Assembly: GCF_000826105.1 (NCBI RefSeq)
Contig: NZ_CCYK01000005.1
Location: 310,001 to 374,000, forward strand
Origin: Pseudomonas massiliensis
Lineage (GTDB): Bacteria; Pseudomonadota; Gammaproteobacteria; Pseudomonadales; Pseudomonadaceae
DNA length: 64,000 nucleotides
Reading direction: 5' to 3'
This document shows, piece by piece, positions 47,239 through 59,801 of this stretch; position 1 is the stretch's first letter; every line of letters starts with the position of its first letter. The translations under genes were made by a program, and so were the position numbers. The notes under the pieces are model-generated. The model worked only from the letters and a program-made list of their open reading frames with translations, made no database searches and was not told where the DNA came from.

Positions 47239-48159
47239 CTAGCGTAGCAAGGTGACTGTCGGCAGCGTCATGCCCGCCGCCTCGGCGCGCAGGAAGTCGC
47301 TGAGCCGGTGTACCCGTTCGTTGCCCGGACGCGTTCGCGGCCATACCAGGTAGTAGCTTTCGCCGCTGGCCACGGCGGTGGGCCAGGGCAGGCTCAGCCG
47401 CCCCGCCGCCACATCCTCGGCCACCATCAGCAAGTCGCCGATAGATACTCCATAGCCCCGGGCGGCGGCGATCATACCCAGTTCCAACGTGTCGAACACC
47501 TGTCCGCCACGCAGGGATACCTGGGTTTCCAGGCCCATTCGCCGCAGCCAGTGTCGCCAGTCGCGGCGATCGGGCGTGGGGTGCAGCAACTCGGCCTGAG
47601 CCAGACGCTGGGCGGTCCAGGGTCCCTGCCCCGCCAGCTCCGGACCACCGACCGGAATCAGCAGCTCGTCGAACAGCCAGGTGGCCTCCCAGTCTGCCGG
47701 AAAGCTGCCGTTGCCCAGCAACACCGCACAATCGAATGGCTCCAGATGGAAATCCACATTGTCCTGGTCCATCCAGGCGCTGGTGAGTTGCACTTCATTG
47801 CCGCTTTGCAGATGCCGGAACCGGCTCAGGCGTGCCAGCAACCAGCGCATGGTCAACGTGGACGGCGCTTTCATTCTCAGGATGCCGTCTTCGCTTAGCA
47901 GGGTCCCGCATGCGCGCTCCAGGGAGGAAAAGCCTTCCCGCACGCCTGGCAATAGCAAGCGGCCCGCCTCGCTGAGCTGCAGGTTGCGTCCGGCGCGCTG
48001 GAACAGGCGGCAGGCAAAGAAATCCTCCAGGGTACGCACGTGCCGGCTCACTGCGCTCTGAGTAATGGAAAGCTCTTCGGCGGCGCGCGTGAAGGAACTG
48101 TGCCGGGCAGCGGCTTCGAACGCGCGCAGGGCATAGAGCGGGGGAAAGCGACGGGTCAT
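47239..48159 (-). CDS. LysR-family regulator, GcvA-like
   Basis: A 306-residue LysR-type regulator with the GcvA/AmpR-like N-terminus RFPPLYALRAFEAAARHSSFTRAAEELSITQSAVSRHVRTLEDFFACRLFQRAGRNLQLSEAG, and an effector domain (LRMKAPSTLTMRWLLARLSRFRH). It is divergent from the MATE transporter gene (128 bases between starts), so regulation of that exporter is likely but unproven. A longer frame upstream is ignored because MTRRFPPLYALRAFE is the conserved start. Confidence 0.92.
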   Translation of the reverse strand: MTRRFPPLYALRAFEAAARHSSFTRAAEELSITQSAVSRHVRTLEDFFACRLFQRAGRNLQLSEAGRLLLPGVREGFSSLERACGTLLSEDGILRMKAPSTLTMRWLLARLSRFRHLQSGNEVQLTSAWMDQDNVDFHLEPFDCAVLLGNGSFPADWEATWLFDELLIPVGGPELAGQGPWTAQRLAQAELLHPTPDRRDWRHWLRRMGLETQVSLRGGQVFDTLELGMIAAARGYGVSIGDLLMVAEDVAAGRLSLPWPTAVASGESYYLVWPRTRPGNERVHRLSDFLRAEAAGMTLPTVTLLR

Positions 48160-48287
48160 TGGCAGGCCATTTGGCAGGGGCATCCATGCATGAGTCAGAC
48201 TCATGCCAGCGATCGCTATTATCCTTTTGTCGAAGCATTGGAGCAAAGCGCAGAATCGTTTCTTTCGATCAATCCATTGTCTTCCCC

Positions 48288-49670
48288 ATGCCATTGACCG
48301 CCCGCTCTGAACTCGCTGCCCTGATGCGCCTTGCCGGCCCGCTGATCGCGTCCCAACTGGCGCATATGCTGATGATCCTTACCGACACCGTGATGATGGC
48401 CCGCCTTGGCCCCCAGGCGCTGGCCGGGGGCAGCCTCGGTGCCGCCAGCTATTCCTTCGTGTCGATTTTCTGCATTGGCGTCATCGCCGCGGTAGGCACA
48501 TTGGTGTCCATCCGGCATGGCGCCGCGGACCCAACCGGCGTTACCCGTCTTACCCAAGCGGGCCTTTGGCTGGCCTGGGGCCTGGCACTGGTGGGCGCCG
48601 TGCTGTTGTGGAACCTGCCACCGCTACTGCTGGTACTCGGGCAGGCGCCGGAAAACGTGACCGCGGCTAGCACCTTCCTGCGCGTGCTTGCCTTTGCCTT
48701 GCCTGGCTCCCTGAGCTTCATGGCCCTGCGCGGCTTCACCAGCGGCGTAGGCAAGGCCACGCCGGTGATGGTCATCAGCGTGGCCGCCACCGTGCTCAAC
48801 CTGGTGCTCAACCTCGCCCTGCTCGACGGTTGGTTCGGCCTGCCGCCCCTGGGCCTGGCTGGCATCGGGCTGGTCACGGCCACGGTGGCCACGCTGATGG
48901 GCCTGAGCATGGCCTTCTATATCCACCGCCATGCCGGCTACCGGGCCTACCCTGTACTGCACGGCTTGGCCCGGCCTTGTGTCGAATCGCTCAAAAGCCT
49001 CTGGCGGCTGGGTCTGCCGATTGGCGGTACCTATGCGGTGGAAGTCGGCCTGTTCGCCTTTGCCGCCTTGTGCATGGGCAACATGGGCCAGACAGCGCTC
49101 GGCGCCCACCAGATCGCCTTGCAGATCGTATCCGTGGCCTTCATGGTACCCGCCGGGCTGTCCTATGCCGTCACGCTGCGCATCGGCCAGCATTATGGCG
49201 CAGGCCAGCCCGGCCGCGTGCACCAGGCCGGCCGCATTGGCATAGGTTTCGGCGCGCTGATCATGCTGAGCTTTTCCATAGTGTTGCTGGTGGCGCCCGA
49301 GCGCCTGGTGAACCTGTTCATCGATGCCTCGGACCCTGAGTTCGCGGCCATCTATGCCCTGGCGTTGCGGTTGCTGGCGGTGGCCGCCTGGTTCGAGCTG
49401 TTCGACGGTGTGCAAACCATTGCCATGGGCGCCATCCGTGGGCTGAAGGATGCCCGCCTGACATTTCTGGTAGGGCTGTGCTGCTATTGGCTGCTAGGTG
49501 CCCCGGCCGCCTGGTTGCTGGGCTTCCACTTTGGCCAGGGGGCAGTGGGCGTCTGGTGGGGCCTGGCGTTGGGCCTGGCCTGCGCCGCGGTCAGCCTGAC
49601 GGTTGCCTTTGAGTGGAAGATGAAACGCCTGCGGCCGGCCCTGCGCAGCTCAAGCGAAGCAGCGGCCTAG
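48288..49670 (+). CDS. MATE-family efflux transporter (NorM type)
   Basis: A 460-residue cation-coupled multidrug/toxin exporter with 12 predicted helices. Family features: LAGPLIASQLAHMLMILTDTVMMARLGPQALAGGSL, PGSLSFMALRGFTSGVGKATPVM, GLPIGGTYAVEVGLFAFAALCMGNMGQTALGAHQIALQ, and VPAGLSYAVTLRIGQHYGAGQ. It ends flush with the convergent GGDEF-EAL gene: the two stop codons are adjacent with no gap. Confidence 0.94.
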   Translation: MPLTARSELAALMRLAGPLIASQLAHMLMILTDTVMMARLGPQALAGGSLGAASYSFVSIFCIGVIAAVGTLVSIRHGAADPTGVTRLTQAGLWLAWGLALVGAVLLWNLPPLLLVLGQAPENVTAASTFLRVLAFALPGSLSFMALRGFTSGVGKATPVMVISVAATVLNLVLNLALLDGWFGLPPLGLAGIGLVTATVATLMGLSMAFYIHRHAGYRAYPVLHGLARPCVESLKSLWRLGLPIGGTYAVEVGLFAFAALCMGNMGQTALGAHQIALQIVSVAFMVPAGLSYAVTLRIGQHYGAGQPGRVHQAGRIGIGFGALIMLSFSIVLLVAPERLVNLFIDASDPEFAAIYALALRLLAVAAWFELFDGVQTIAMGAIRGLKDARLTFLVGLCCYWLLGAPAAWLLGFHFGQGAVGVWWGLALGLACAAVSLTVAFEWKMKRLRPALRSSSEAAA

Positions 49671-51347
49671 TCAACCGCCAACCTTGCCCTGTCGGGCGCT
49701 TGCCTGGCTCAGGTAGGCCAACAGCGCCTCCAGGCCCATGGGCCGGCTGATCAGGAAACCCTGTACCTGATCGCAGCCGTAGCTGCGCAGCTCGTCCAGC
49801 TGACGTTGGGTTTCGACCCCCTCCGCCACTACCTGAAGGTCCAGATGCTGGGCGAGCTTGACCATGGCCCGGACCAGCTGCCGACTCTCGGCTCGCTCTT
49901 CCATGCCAGCGACGAAGCTGCGGTCGATCTTGAGCAAGGCGATGGGCAGGCTGCTGAGATGGACGAATGAAGAAAAACCGGTGCCGAAGTCATCCAGAGA
50001 GAAACGCACCCCCAGCTGACCCAGGGCATCCATGGTGTGACGCACCTGCTCGTTACGGCGCATCACCGCGGTTTCGGTAAGCTCGAACTCCAGCCAGCTG
50101 GCATCTATGCCCTGGTCCTTGATCAGGCGACTCAAGGTGCCCAACAACTGACTGTCCTGGAATTGCCGGAAGGACAGGTTTACAGCCATATGCAACTGAG
50201 CGATGCCAGCCTGTTGCAACACGCGCATGTCATGCAGCGCCCTGGCCAGCACCCAGTAGCCCAGGGGTACGATCAGCCCGCTTTGTTCTGCCAGGGGTAC
50301 GAATTCGCTGGGCGCCAGCAAGCCGCGTTCGGCGTGGCGCCAGCGTACCAAGGCCTCGAGACCGACTATGCAGCCGGAACCCAGGTCGAGGCGGGGCTGG
50401 TAATGCATCTCCAGTTCGTCCCGGCGCAAGGCGCGGCGCAGTTCGCCTTCCAGGTCTGCGGCGCTGCGCGCATGGCGATTCACTTGTTCATTGAACACAT
50501 GGAAAGTACAACCCTGCACAGTCTTGGCCTGCTGCATGGCAATGTGCGCATGCCACATCAGTGGATCCGGATCGGTGCGCAAGCGCCCATGGGCGATACC
50601 CAGGCTACAGCCGATCAGCAGGCTTTCTCCGTCGACCCAATACGGCTCGCCCAGGCTTTCCACTATCTGCTCGGCGAGGCGGCCGGCCCGTTGGGAATCA
50701 CGCCGGGTATCGATCAGCAAGGCAAATTCGTCTCCTCCCAGGCGAGCGAGATGATCGCCAGGCGCCAACTGCGCCTTGAGCCGCGCCACTACCTGCAGGA
50801 TGATCCGGTCGCCGGCCTGATAGCCCAGGCTATCGTTGGCGTGGCGGAAATTGTCCAGGTCCAGGTGTCCGAGCGCCAGGCCGCGACCGTCTCCCCCGGC
50901 CAAGCGCGTGGCCAGCATGGTAAGGAAGCCTTGTCGGTTGGCGATGCCTGTCAGCGCGTCTTCATCGGCCAAGCGCTGCAACGTACCTTGTAACAGGCTG
51001 CGCTCCTGTACATGACGAAGGCAGCGGCGCAGCACCCCAGCGGACAATTCGGAAGCGACCAGCCAGTCACTGGCGCCTACTGGTGCCTCGGGCGGCTCAT
51101 GCTCCAGCAGCAGCACCTGTGGCCAGGCGCAATGCCCCGCCGGGGGCTGAGAATCCGGCGTGGCCAGTACTACCAGGGCTTCGCCACCCGGCTCCGAAGC
51201 CAAGGCATCCCAGGGCGCGCCCCAGGCTTTGGCCGTGTCGAACACGCAGGGGGTGCCCAGATCGCTCAGGCAGTTGCGCAACGCAGGCTCCCAGCCGTCC
51301 TGTTGCGTGATCAACAGCAGCCGCATGGGTTCAGTGAGCGTGGACAA
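49671..51347 (-). CDS. GGDEF-EAL c-di-GMP protein (ProE-like)
   Basis: A 558-residue protein: a degenerate receiver-like N-terminus (1-115), a GGDEF domain with intact LGGDEF at residues 203-208 but no RxxD inhibitory site, and an EAL domain with GLEALVRW (EAL at 331-333), NLSFRQFQ, ELTETAVM, LDDFGTGFSS and VVAEGVETQRQLDEL. All main EAL catalytic motifs are present, so phosphodiesterase activity is expected. Position next to the LysR/MATE pair and rep matches PA5295 (ProE) of P. aeruginosa as I recall it. Confidence 0.93.
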   Translation of the reverse strand: MSTLTEPMRLLLITQQDGWEPALRNCLSDLGTPCVFDTAKAWGAPWDALASEPGGEALVVLATPDSQPPAGHCAWPQVLLLEHEPPEAPVGASDWLVASELSAGVLRRCLRHVQERSLLQGTLQRLADEDALTGIANRQGFLTMLATRLAGGDGRGLALGHLDLDNFRHANDSLGYQAGDRIILQVVARLKAQLAPGDHLARLGGDEFALLIDTRRDSQRAGRLAEQIVESLGEPYWVDGESLLIGCSLGIAHGRLRTDPDPLMWHAHIAMQQAKTVQGCTFHVFNEQVNRHARSAADLEGELRRALRRDELEMHYQPRLDLGSGCIVGLEALVRWRHAERGLLAPSEFVPLAEQSGLIVPLGYWVLARALHDMRVLQQAGIAQLHMAVNLSFRQFQDSQLLGTLSRLIKDQGIDASWLEFELTETAVMRRNEQVRHTMDALGQLGVRFSLDDFGTGFSSFVHLSSLPIALLKIDRSFVAGMEERAESRQLVRAMVKLAQHLDLQVVAEGVETQRQLDELRSYGCDQVQGFLISRPMGLEALLAYLSQASARQGKVGG

Positions 51348-51411
51348 GCGAGCTCCTTAAAGGCGTAACGGAACGTCAAGCCATACGCGCGCGCACGCCT
51401 TGAGCGCCAAT

Positions 51412-51430
51412 GATAACGATTTGCATCGAT
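51412..51430. promoter_or_regulatory. Fur-box-like sequence between the GGDEF-EAL gene and rep
   Basis: gataacgatttgcatcgat matches the 19-bp Fur consensus at about 11 positions, which is borderline. It lies 65-83 bases before the GGDEF-EAL start and about 160 before rep. The 243-base gap has no gene; it turns AT-rich near 51480-51515. Confidence 0.25.
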
Positions 51431-51590
51431 AGAGACGACCGGCTCAAGGTCACGCTTTTACAACGCTGAGGTACGTATAACAAAAGTAACAAATTTATTA
51501 AAAAAACATAGGGGGTAGAGGGACGGTCGCGGCAGAAGACGCCTGGCCTGTTAAAATGCGCGACCTTTTTTTCAGCATCCCCTGGAACCC

Positions 51591-53600
51591 ATGTCTCGGC
51601 TCAACCCAAGGCAACAAGAAGCCGTGAACTACGTCGGTGGCCCTCTGCTGGTGCTGGCCGGCGCAGGCTCTGGCAAAACCAGCGTCATCACTCGCAAGAT
51701 CGCCCACCTTGTACAACAGTGCGGGATACGGGCCCAATACATCGTGGCCGTTACCTTTACCAACAAGGCGGCGCGAGAAATGAAGGAGCGCGTCGCTGGG
51801 CTGTTGCGCGGCGCCGAAGGCCGTGGGCTCACGGTCTCCACCTTCCACAATCTCGGCCTGAACATCATTCGCAAGGAATACGCCCGCCTGGGCTACAAGC
51901 CGGGCTTTTCCATTTTCGATGAAGGCGACATCAAGGCGCTGCTGACCGACATCATGCAGAAGGAATACGCTGGCGATGATGGCGTGGATGAAATCAAGCA
52001 GCTGATCGGCAGTTGGAAAAACGACCTGATTCTTCCACCGCAAGCCCTGGCCGAGGCCCGCAACCCCCGGGAGCAGACCGCCGCGGTGGTGTATGCGGCC
52101 TACCAGCGTACCCTCAAGGCCTACAACGCGCTGGATTTCGATGACCTCATCCTGCTCCCGGTCAAGCTGTTCCAGGACCATCCCGACATTCTGGAAAAAT
52201 GGCAGAACCGGGTCCGCTACCTGCTGGTGGACGAGTATCAGGACACCAATGCCAGCCAGTACCTGCTGGTCAAGCAACTGATCGGCACCCGGCATCAATT
52301 CACCGTGGTCGGTGACGATGATCAATCCATCTATGCCTGGCGCGGCGCGCGCCCGGAGAACCTGATGCTGCTCAAGGAAGACTATCCTTCCTTGAAAGTG
52401 GTGATGCTGGAGCAGAACTACCGCTCTACCAGTCGCATCCTGCGCTGTGCCAACACGCTGATCGCGAACAATCCCCATGCGTTCGAGAAGCAGCTGTGGA
52501 GCGAAATGGGTCACGGCGACGAGATTCGCGTGATTCGCTGCAAGAACGAAGATGCCGAGGCCGAGCGGGTAGCGATGGAAATCCTCACCCTCCACCTGCG
52601 CACCGACAGGCCCTACCGAGACTTTGCCATTCTTTATCGGGGGAATTACCAGGCCAAGCTGATCGAGCTCAAGCTGCAGCATCACCAGGTGCCCTATCGC
52701 CTTTCCGGTGGTACCAGCTTCTTCGCGCGTCAGGAAGTGAAGGACCTGATGTCCTACTTCCGGCTGCTGGTCAATCCGGACGACGATAATGCCTACCTGC
52801 GGGTCATCAATGTCCCGCGGCGGGAAATCGGCTCTACAACTCTCGAAAAACTTGGCAACTACGCGACCCAGCGCGGCATTTCCATGTATGCGGCCAGCGA
52901 GGAGCTGGGCCTGGCCGAGCACTTGGACAGCCGCTTCGTCGACCGGCTGCAGCGTTTCAAGCGCTGGATGGATGGCGTGCGCCAGCAAGTGGCCCAGGAC
53001 GACCCCATAGGCGCCTTACGGGCCATGGTGGCCGACATCGACTACGACAACTGGATTCGTCAGAACAGCTCCAGCGACAAGGCGGCGGACTACCGCATCG
53101 GCAACGTGAACTTCTTGATCGAGGCGCTCAGGAATACCCTGGAGAAGGATGAAGACGGCGACATGACCATCGAGGACGCCATCGGCAAGCTGGTGTTGCG
53201 GGACATGCTCGAGCGCCAGCAGGAGGAAGAGGAAGGCGCCGATGGCGTGCAGATGATGACCCTGCACGCTTCCAAGGGCCTGGAGTTTCCCTACGTGTTC
53301 ATCATGGGCATGGAGGAGGAAATCCTCCCGCACCGCTCCAGCATCGAGGCCGATACCATCGAGGAAGAACGGCGTCTGGCCTACGTGGGCATCACCCGGG
53401 CACGGCAGACCCTGGCGTTCACCTTCGCGGCCAAGCGCAAGCAGTACGGGGAAATCATCGACTGCGCGCCGAGCCGTTTCCTGGACGAGCTGCCCGCCGA
53501 CGACCTGGCCTGGGAAGGCTTGCAAGATACACCCGTGGAGGTCAAGGCCGCCCGGGGCAACCATGCACTGGCCGACATACGCGCCATGCTCAAGCGGTGA
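51591..53600 (+). CDS. rep: ATP-dependent DNA helicase Rep
   Basis: A 669-residue superfamily 1A 3'-5' helicase that clears replication forks of obstacles and helps restart. Motifs in order: Q motif LNPRQQEAV, Walker A GAGSGKTSVI, TFTNKAAREMKER, LLVDEYQDTN (motif II), VVGDDDQSIYAWRGA (III), LEQNYRSTSRIL (IV), MTLHASKGLEFPYVFIMGMEE (V) and EERRLAYVGITRARQTL (VI). Upstream is the AT-rich promoter region; xpt follows at once and is probably co-transcribed. Confidence 0.97.
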   Translation: MSRLNPRQQEAVNYVGGPLLVLAGAGSGKTSVITRKIAHLVQQCGIRAQYIVAVTFTNKAAREMKERVAGLLRGAEGRGLTVSTFHNLGLNIIRKEYARLGYKPGFSIFDEGDIKALLTDIMQKEYAGDDGVDEIKQLIGSWKNDLILPPQALAEARNPREQTAAVVYAAYQRTLKAYNALDFDDLILLPVKLFQDHPDILEKWQNRVRYLLVDEYQDTNASQYLLVKQLIGTRHQFTVVGDDDQSIYAWRGARPENLMLLKEDYPSLKVVMLEQNYRSTSRILRCANTLIANNPHAFEKQLWSEMGHGDEIRVIRCKNEDAEAERVAMEILTLHLRTDRPYRDFAILYRGNYQAKLIELKLQHHQVPYRLSGGTSFFARQEVKDLMSYFRLLVNPDDDNAYLRVINVPRREIGSTTLEKLGNYATQRGISMYAASEELGLAEHLDSRFVDRLQRFKRWMDGVRQQVAQDDPIGALRAMVADIDYDNWIRQNSSSDKAADYRIGNVNFLIEALRNTLEKDEDGDMTIEDAIGKLVLRDMLERQQEEEEGADGVQMMTLHASKGLEFPYVFIMGMEEEILPHRSSIEADTIEEERRLAYVGITRARQTLAFTFAAKRKQYGEIIDCAPSRFLDELPADDLAWEGLQDTPVEVKAARGNHALADIRAMLKR

Positions 53601-56109
<2,509 letters not shown>

Positions 56110-56211
56110 CGCCACCTCCATTTCGGATGCTGTGGTGACTATGACCGCATGGCCGTCCAATGGTTGGCGCTGTGGGCCTGCAAAAGGCCATGCCCTGGAA
56201 AGCTAAAGGCC

Positions 56212-56760
56212 TCAGAAGTTGGCTGGCGTGGCCGCGCTGATCAATCGCGCGGGCACGTCATAGGGATTGCGGAAACGGTGCGGGCGCGTGCTTTCAAAGT
56301 AATAACTGTCGCCGGCCTCCAGTACGAAGGTTTCCAGGCCGACCACCAGCTCGAGGCGACCTTCGATCAGGATGCCGGTTTCCTCGCCGTCGTGGGTGAG
56401 CATTTCTTCCCCCGTGTCGGCACCGGGGGGGTAGATTTCGCTAAGAAACGCGATGGCACGGCTGGCGTGACCACGCCCAACCAGCTTCATCGTGACCTCT
56501 CCATCGGAGATATCGATCAGCTCGCTGGCCTTGTAGACCACTTGCGCGGAGCTTTCAGGCGCCAGCTCCTCGGAAAAGAATTCCATCATGGACATGGGGA
56601 TACCGCTGAGCACCTTGCGCAAGGAGCTGATAGACGGGCTTACACTGTTTTTCTCGATCATCGAGATGGTGCTGTTGGTCACCCCCGCGCGTTTGGCCAG
56701 CTCGCGCTGAGACAGGCCTTTGAGCTTGCGGATGGCTTGCAAGCGTTCACCGACGTCCAA
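56212..56760 (-). CDS. pauR: PauR/PuuR-like HTH-cupin regulator, TTG start
   Basis: A 182-residue repressor with an N-terminal XRE helix-turn-helix (DVGERLQAIRKLKGLSQRELAKRAGVTNSTISMIEKNSVSPSISSLRKVL) and a C-terminal cupin (EEMLTHDGEETGILIEGRLELVVGLETFVLEAGDSYYFESTRPHRFRNP). It fits PauR, the polyamine-catabolism repressor encoded beside dadX in P. aeruginosa. The open frame starts at 56808, but GGGGAGG nine bases before a TTG at 56760 and the family start DVGxRL support the TTG. Confidence 0.87.
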   Translation of the reverse strand: MDVGERLQAIRKLKGLSQRELAKRAGVTNSTISMIEKNSVSPSISSLRKVLSGIPMSMMEFFSEELAPESSAQVVYKASELIDISDGEVTMKLVGRGHASRAIAFLSEIYPPGADTGEEMLTHDGEETGILIEGRLELVVGLETFVLEAGDSYYFESTRPHRFRNPYDVPARLISAATPANF

Positions 56761-56873
56761 TGGTGTTTCCCTCCCCGGGGTAGCGGCTGTAAAACTGAAC
56801 GGTATCATGGCAACAGCGTTCAGTATTTACAACACCCGTACCCGGCGAAGGGTTATGCAGCGGGGGCCTGTGG

Positions 56874-57944
56874 TCAGTCTTGGTAGACCCTGGGTACCCG
56901 CTTGAGATTACAGAACAGCTCATAGGGGATGGTTTCAGCGGCCGCCGCCACCTCGGTTGCCAATACATGGCGCCCCCACAATTCCACCTCGCTGCCCAGG
57001 CTCGCTTCAGGTACGTCGGTCAGATCGATGCACAGCATGTCCATGGATACGCGACCCAGCAAGCGACTGCGCCTGCCGGCCACCCTTACCGGCGTACCGG
57101 TGGGTGCATGACGAGGGTAGCCATCGGCGTACCCCATGGCGACCACACCGATGCGCATGGAGCGGTCGGTGACGAAGGTCTGGCCATAGCCTACGGGCTC
57201 GCCGGCCGGCAATTCGCGTACGCTGATAATTCTGGACGACAGGGTCATCACCGGTTGCAGCCGGTCAGCTTGCGGTTGCGGATGCTCGAAGGGGCTGGCC
57301 CCGTAAAGCATGATGCCTGGGCGTACCCAATCGCCTGGCACCTTCGGCCAGCCCAGCAATGCTGGAGAGTTTCGCAGGCTTACCTCGGCTGCCAGTCCTT
57401 CGCTGGCGCTGAGGAACTGAGTGACCTGCTCTTGGCTGCGCGGGTTGTCCAGCTCATCGGCACTGGAAAAATGGCTCATGAGCACCACCTTGGCGACCTT
57501 GCCACTGGCCAGGAGGCGCTGGTAGGCCTGGGCGTAGTCCGCCGGGTGCAGGCCAACGCGGTGCATGCCTGAATCAAGCTTCAACCATACGGTCAGGGGC
57601 GCGTCGAGCGAAGCCTGCTCGATGGCTTCGACCTGCCACAGGGCATGCGCCACGCACCAGAGCCTATGCTCGACGATCAGCGCCAGCTCGGCCGCCTCGA
57701 AAAAGCCTTCGAGCAGCAGGATCGGTGCCTGGATACCCGCCGCGCGCAGCTCCAGAGCCTCCTCTATACACGCTACAGCGAACCCATCGGCTTCTTCGGC
57801 CAGTGCCGTGGCGCAGCGAACCGCGCCATGGCCATAGGCGTCGGCCTTGATTACCGCCAGGGCCCGCGCGCCACTAAGTTCACGGGCGAGGCGATAGTTG
57901 TCACGGAAGGCTTGCAGATCGACGAGGGCACGAGCGGGGCGCAT
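56874..57944 (-). CDS. dadX: Alanine racemase, catabolic (DadX type)
   Basis: A 356-residue PLP enzyme interconverting L- and D-alanine. PLP lysine Lys33 in [11 protein letters not shown]; catalytic tyrosine in [34 protein letters not shown]. Its place downstream of ridA and dadA shows the catabolic role: feeding D-alanine to DadA. A terminator-like hairpin separates it from ridA, so read-through or a separate promoter must be involved. Confidence 0.95.
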   Translation of the reverse strand: MRPARALVDLQAFRDNYRLARELSGARALAVIKADAYGHGAVRCATALAEEADGFAVACIEEALELRAAGIQAPILLLEGFFEAAELALIVEHRLWCVAHALWQVEAIEQASLDAPLTVWLKLDSGMHRVGLHPADYAQAYQRLLASGKVAKVVLMSHFSSADELDNPRSQEQVTQFLSASEGLAAEVSLRNSPALLGWPKVPGDWVRPGIMLYGASPFEHPQPQADRLQPVMTLSSRIISVRELPAGEPVGYGQTFVTDRSMRIGVVAMGYADGYPRHAPTGTPVRVAGRRSRLLGRVSMDMLCIDLTDVPEASLGSEVELWGRHVLATEVAAAAETIPYELFCNLKRVPRVYQD

Positions 57945-57968
57945 GTGGGACTCTGATAATCCGGGTAG

Positions 57969-57999
57969 AAAAAACCCGGCGGCCCTGGGGCACGCCGGG
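57969..57999 (-). terminator. Terminator or attenuator between ridA and alanine racemase
   Basis: In the direction of the operon a 7-bp GC stem (CCCGGCG / CGCCGGG, 11-base loop) is followed directly by TTTTTT. It is 21 bases past the ridA stop and 25 before the racemase ATG. An alternative stem (ccgggt 57961-57966 with acccgg 57974-57979) would use part of the same sequence, so the two cannot form together. Confidence 0.75.
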
Positions 58000-58020
58000 C
58001 GAGGAATGGTATGGCTTGGA

Positions 58021-58374
58021 TCAGCTCAACGCGGCGGTCACCGACAGCTCGACCAGGATCTCAGGCTCGCAGAGCTTGGCCTCAACCGTGGCCCGCGCGG
58101 GCGCGACGCCCTGGGGCAGCCATTGGTCCCAGACAGCGTTCATGCCTTCGAAATGAGCATCGATGTCTTTCAGATAGATAGTCACGGACAACAAGCGGGT
58201 TTTATCGGTACCGGCCTGTTCGAGCAGGTGCTCGATATTGGCCAGGGTTTCCCGGGTCTGTTGTTCGATGCCGGCTGACAGGTCGTCCCCGACCTGCCCA
58301 GCCAGATACACCACCCCGTTATGGGTGACGATCTGGCTCATGCGTTCATTGGTGAGCTGGCGCTGGATGGCCAT
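58021..58374 (-). CDS. ridA: RidA-family enamine/imine deaminase
   Basis: A 117-residue Rid/YjgF protein that hydrolyses reactive enamine/imine products of PLP and amine-oxidising enzymes. Recognised from [71 protein letters not shown] with conserved arginine in [10 protein letters not shown]. It overlaps the 3' end of dadA by 29 bases and so can process the imine that DadA makes from D-alanine. Confidence 0.94.
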   Translation of the reverse strand: MAIQRQLTNERMSQIVTHNGVVYLAGQVGDDLSAGIEQQTRETLANIEHLLEQAGTDKTRLLSVTIYLKDIDAHFEGMNAVWDQWLPQGVAPARATVEAKLCEPEILVELSVTAALS

Positions 58375-59647
58375 GGCTGGAATTCTCCTGAAAATTACCG
58401 TAACGGGAAATGTCGAGGCCTTGGGCGCTGATCTGCGGCTTCTTGCGCGCCATAAGGTCCGCGAGCAAGCGACCGGAGCCACACGCCATGGTCCAGCCAA
58501 GGGTACCGTGGCCGGTATTGAGGAACAGGTTGCGCATGGCGGTGGCACCTACGATAGGCGTGCCATCAGGCGTGGTCGGGCGCAAGCCGGTCCAGAAACT
58601 GGCCTTGCCCAGGTCGCCGCCGCGAGGATAAAGATCATTGACGATCATCTCCAGGGTTTCGCGCCGCCGTGGGTTCAGTGAAAGGTCGAAACCGGCGATC
58701 TCGGCCATGCCGCCTACACGAATGCGGTCATCGAAGCGGGTGATAGCCACCTTGTAGGTTTCGTCCAGGATGGTGGACACCGGGGCCATGGCCGCGTCGG
58801 TGATCGGCACCGTCAACGAATACCCTTTGAGCGGGTAAACCGGCGCCTTGATGCCCAAAGGCTTGAGCAAGGCAGGGGTGTAGCTGCCCAAGGCGAGCAC
58901 GTAGCGGTCGGCAGTTTCCAGCTTGCCGTCGATGTACACGCCATTGATGCGGTCACCGGCGAAATCCAGGCGCTCGATCCGCTGCCCGAAGCGGAATTCC
59001 ACACCAAGGGCGCGCGCCATGTCCGCCAGGCGCGTAGTGAACATCTGGCAATCGCCGGTCTGGTCGTTCGGCAGGCGCAAGGCACCGACCAGCAGGTCGC
59101 CCGTGGCCGCCAGGGCGGGCTCGACCCGTGCGATACCGGCGCGGTCCAGCACTTCGTAGGGTACGCCAGACTGCTTCAGTACCGCGATGTCCTTGGCAGC
59201 GTTGTCCAATTGCTCCTGGGTACGGAACAGCTGGGTGGTGCCCAGGGTACGCCCTTCGTAGCTGATGCCGGTCTCGGCTCGCAGCTCGTCAAGGCAATCC
59301 CGGCTGTACTCGGACAGCCGCACCATGCGCTCCTTGTTCACGGCATAACGGCTGGCCGTGCAGTTGCGCAGCATTTGCGCCATCCACAGGTACTGGTCCA
59401 GGCTGCCGGTGGCCTTGATGGCGAGCGGCGCATGCCGCTGGGCCAGCCACTTGAGCGCCTTGAGCGGCACGCCAGGCGCGGCCCAGGGCGAGGCATAGCC
59501 TGGCGATACCTGGCCGGCGTTGGCGAAACTGGTTTCCATGGCCACGGCCGGCTGGCGGTCGACCACCACCACTTCGAAGCCCTGCCGGGCCAGGTAATAA
59601 GCGCTGGTGGTACCGATTACCCCGCCGCCAAGCACCAGAACTCGCAT
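58346..59647 (-). CDS. dadA: D-amino-acid dehydrogenase small subunit
   Basis: A 433-residue flavoprotein oxidising D-alanine and other D-amino acids to 2-oxo acids, electrons going to the respiratory chain. FAD-binding start [31 protein letters not shown]; then [24 protein letters not shown] and C-terminal [17 protein letters not shown] and [22 protein letters not shown]. The frame is open 15 codons upstream; the ATG at 59647 gives the known N-terminus. It is divergent from lrp, whose product should activate it. Confidence 0.96.
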   Translation of the reverse strand: MRVLVLGGGVIGTTSAYYLARQGFEVVVVDRQPAVAMETSFANAGQVSPGYASPWAAPGVPLKALKWLAQRHAPLAIKATGSLDQYLWMAQMLRNCTASRYAVNKERMVRLSEYSRDCLDELRAETGISYEGRTLGTTQLFRTQEQLDNAAKDIAVLKQSGVPYEVLDRAGIARVEPALAATGDLLVGALRLPNDQTGDCQMFTTRLADMARALGVEFRFGQRIERLDFAGDRINGVYIDGKLETADRYVLALGSYTPALLKPLGIKAPVYPLKGYSLTVPITDAAMAPVSTILDETYKVAITRFDDRIRVGGMAEIAGFDLSLNPRRRETLEMIVNDLYPRGGDLGKASFWTGLRPTTPDGTPIVGATAMRNLFLNTGHGTLGWTMACGSGRLLADLMARKKPQISAQGLDISRYGNFQENSSHGHPAPAHQ

Positions 59648-59801
59648 GTCCAACCCCTTGACGCGGTACGCCCGCGGTTCAACCGTATACATTGAAGTTG
59701 GCGGCAGTATAGGGACTGCAAACCAGTGCTTTTCACTGTATGTAGCGCTATATTCAGCGACAAATCTCGGCCAAATCGGCTTTTAAGGAGGGGCATCGCC
59801 T

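Noticed and set aside
51498..52988. 496-codon minus-strand open frame
   Set aside because: Antisense shadow of rep, which has every helicase motif.
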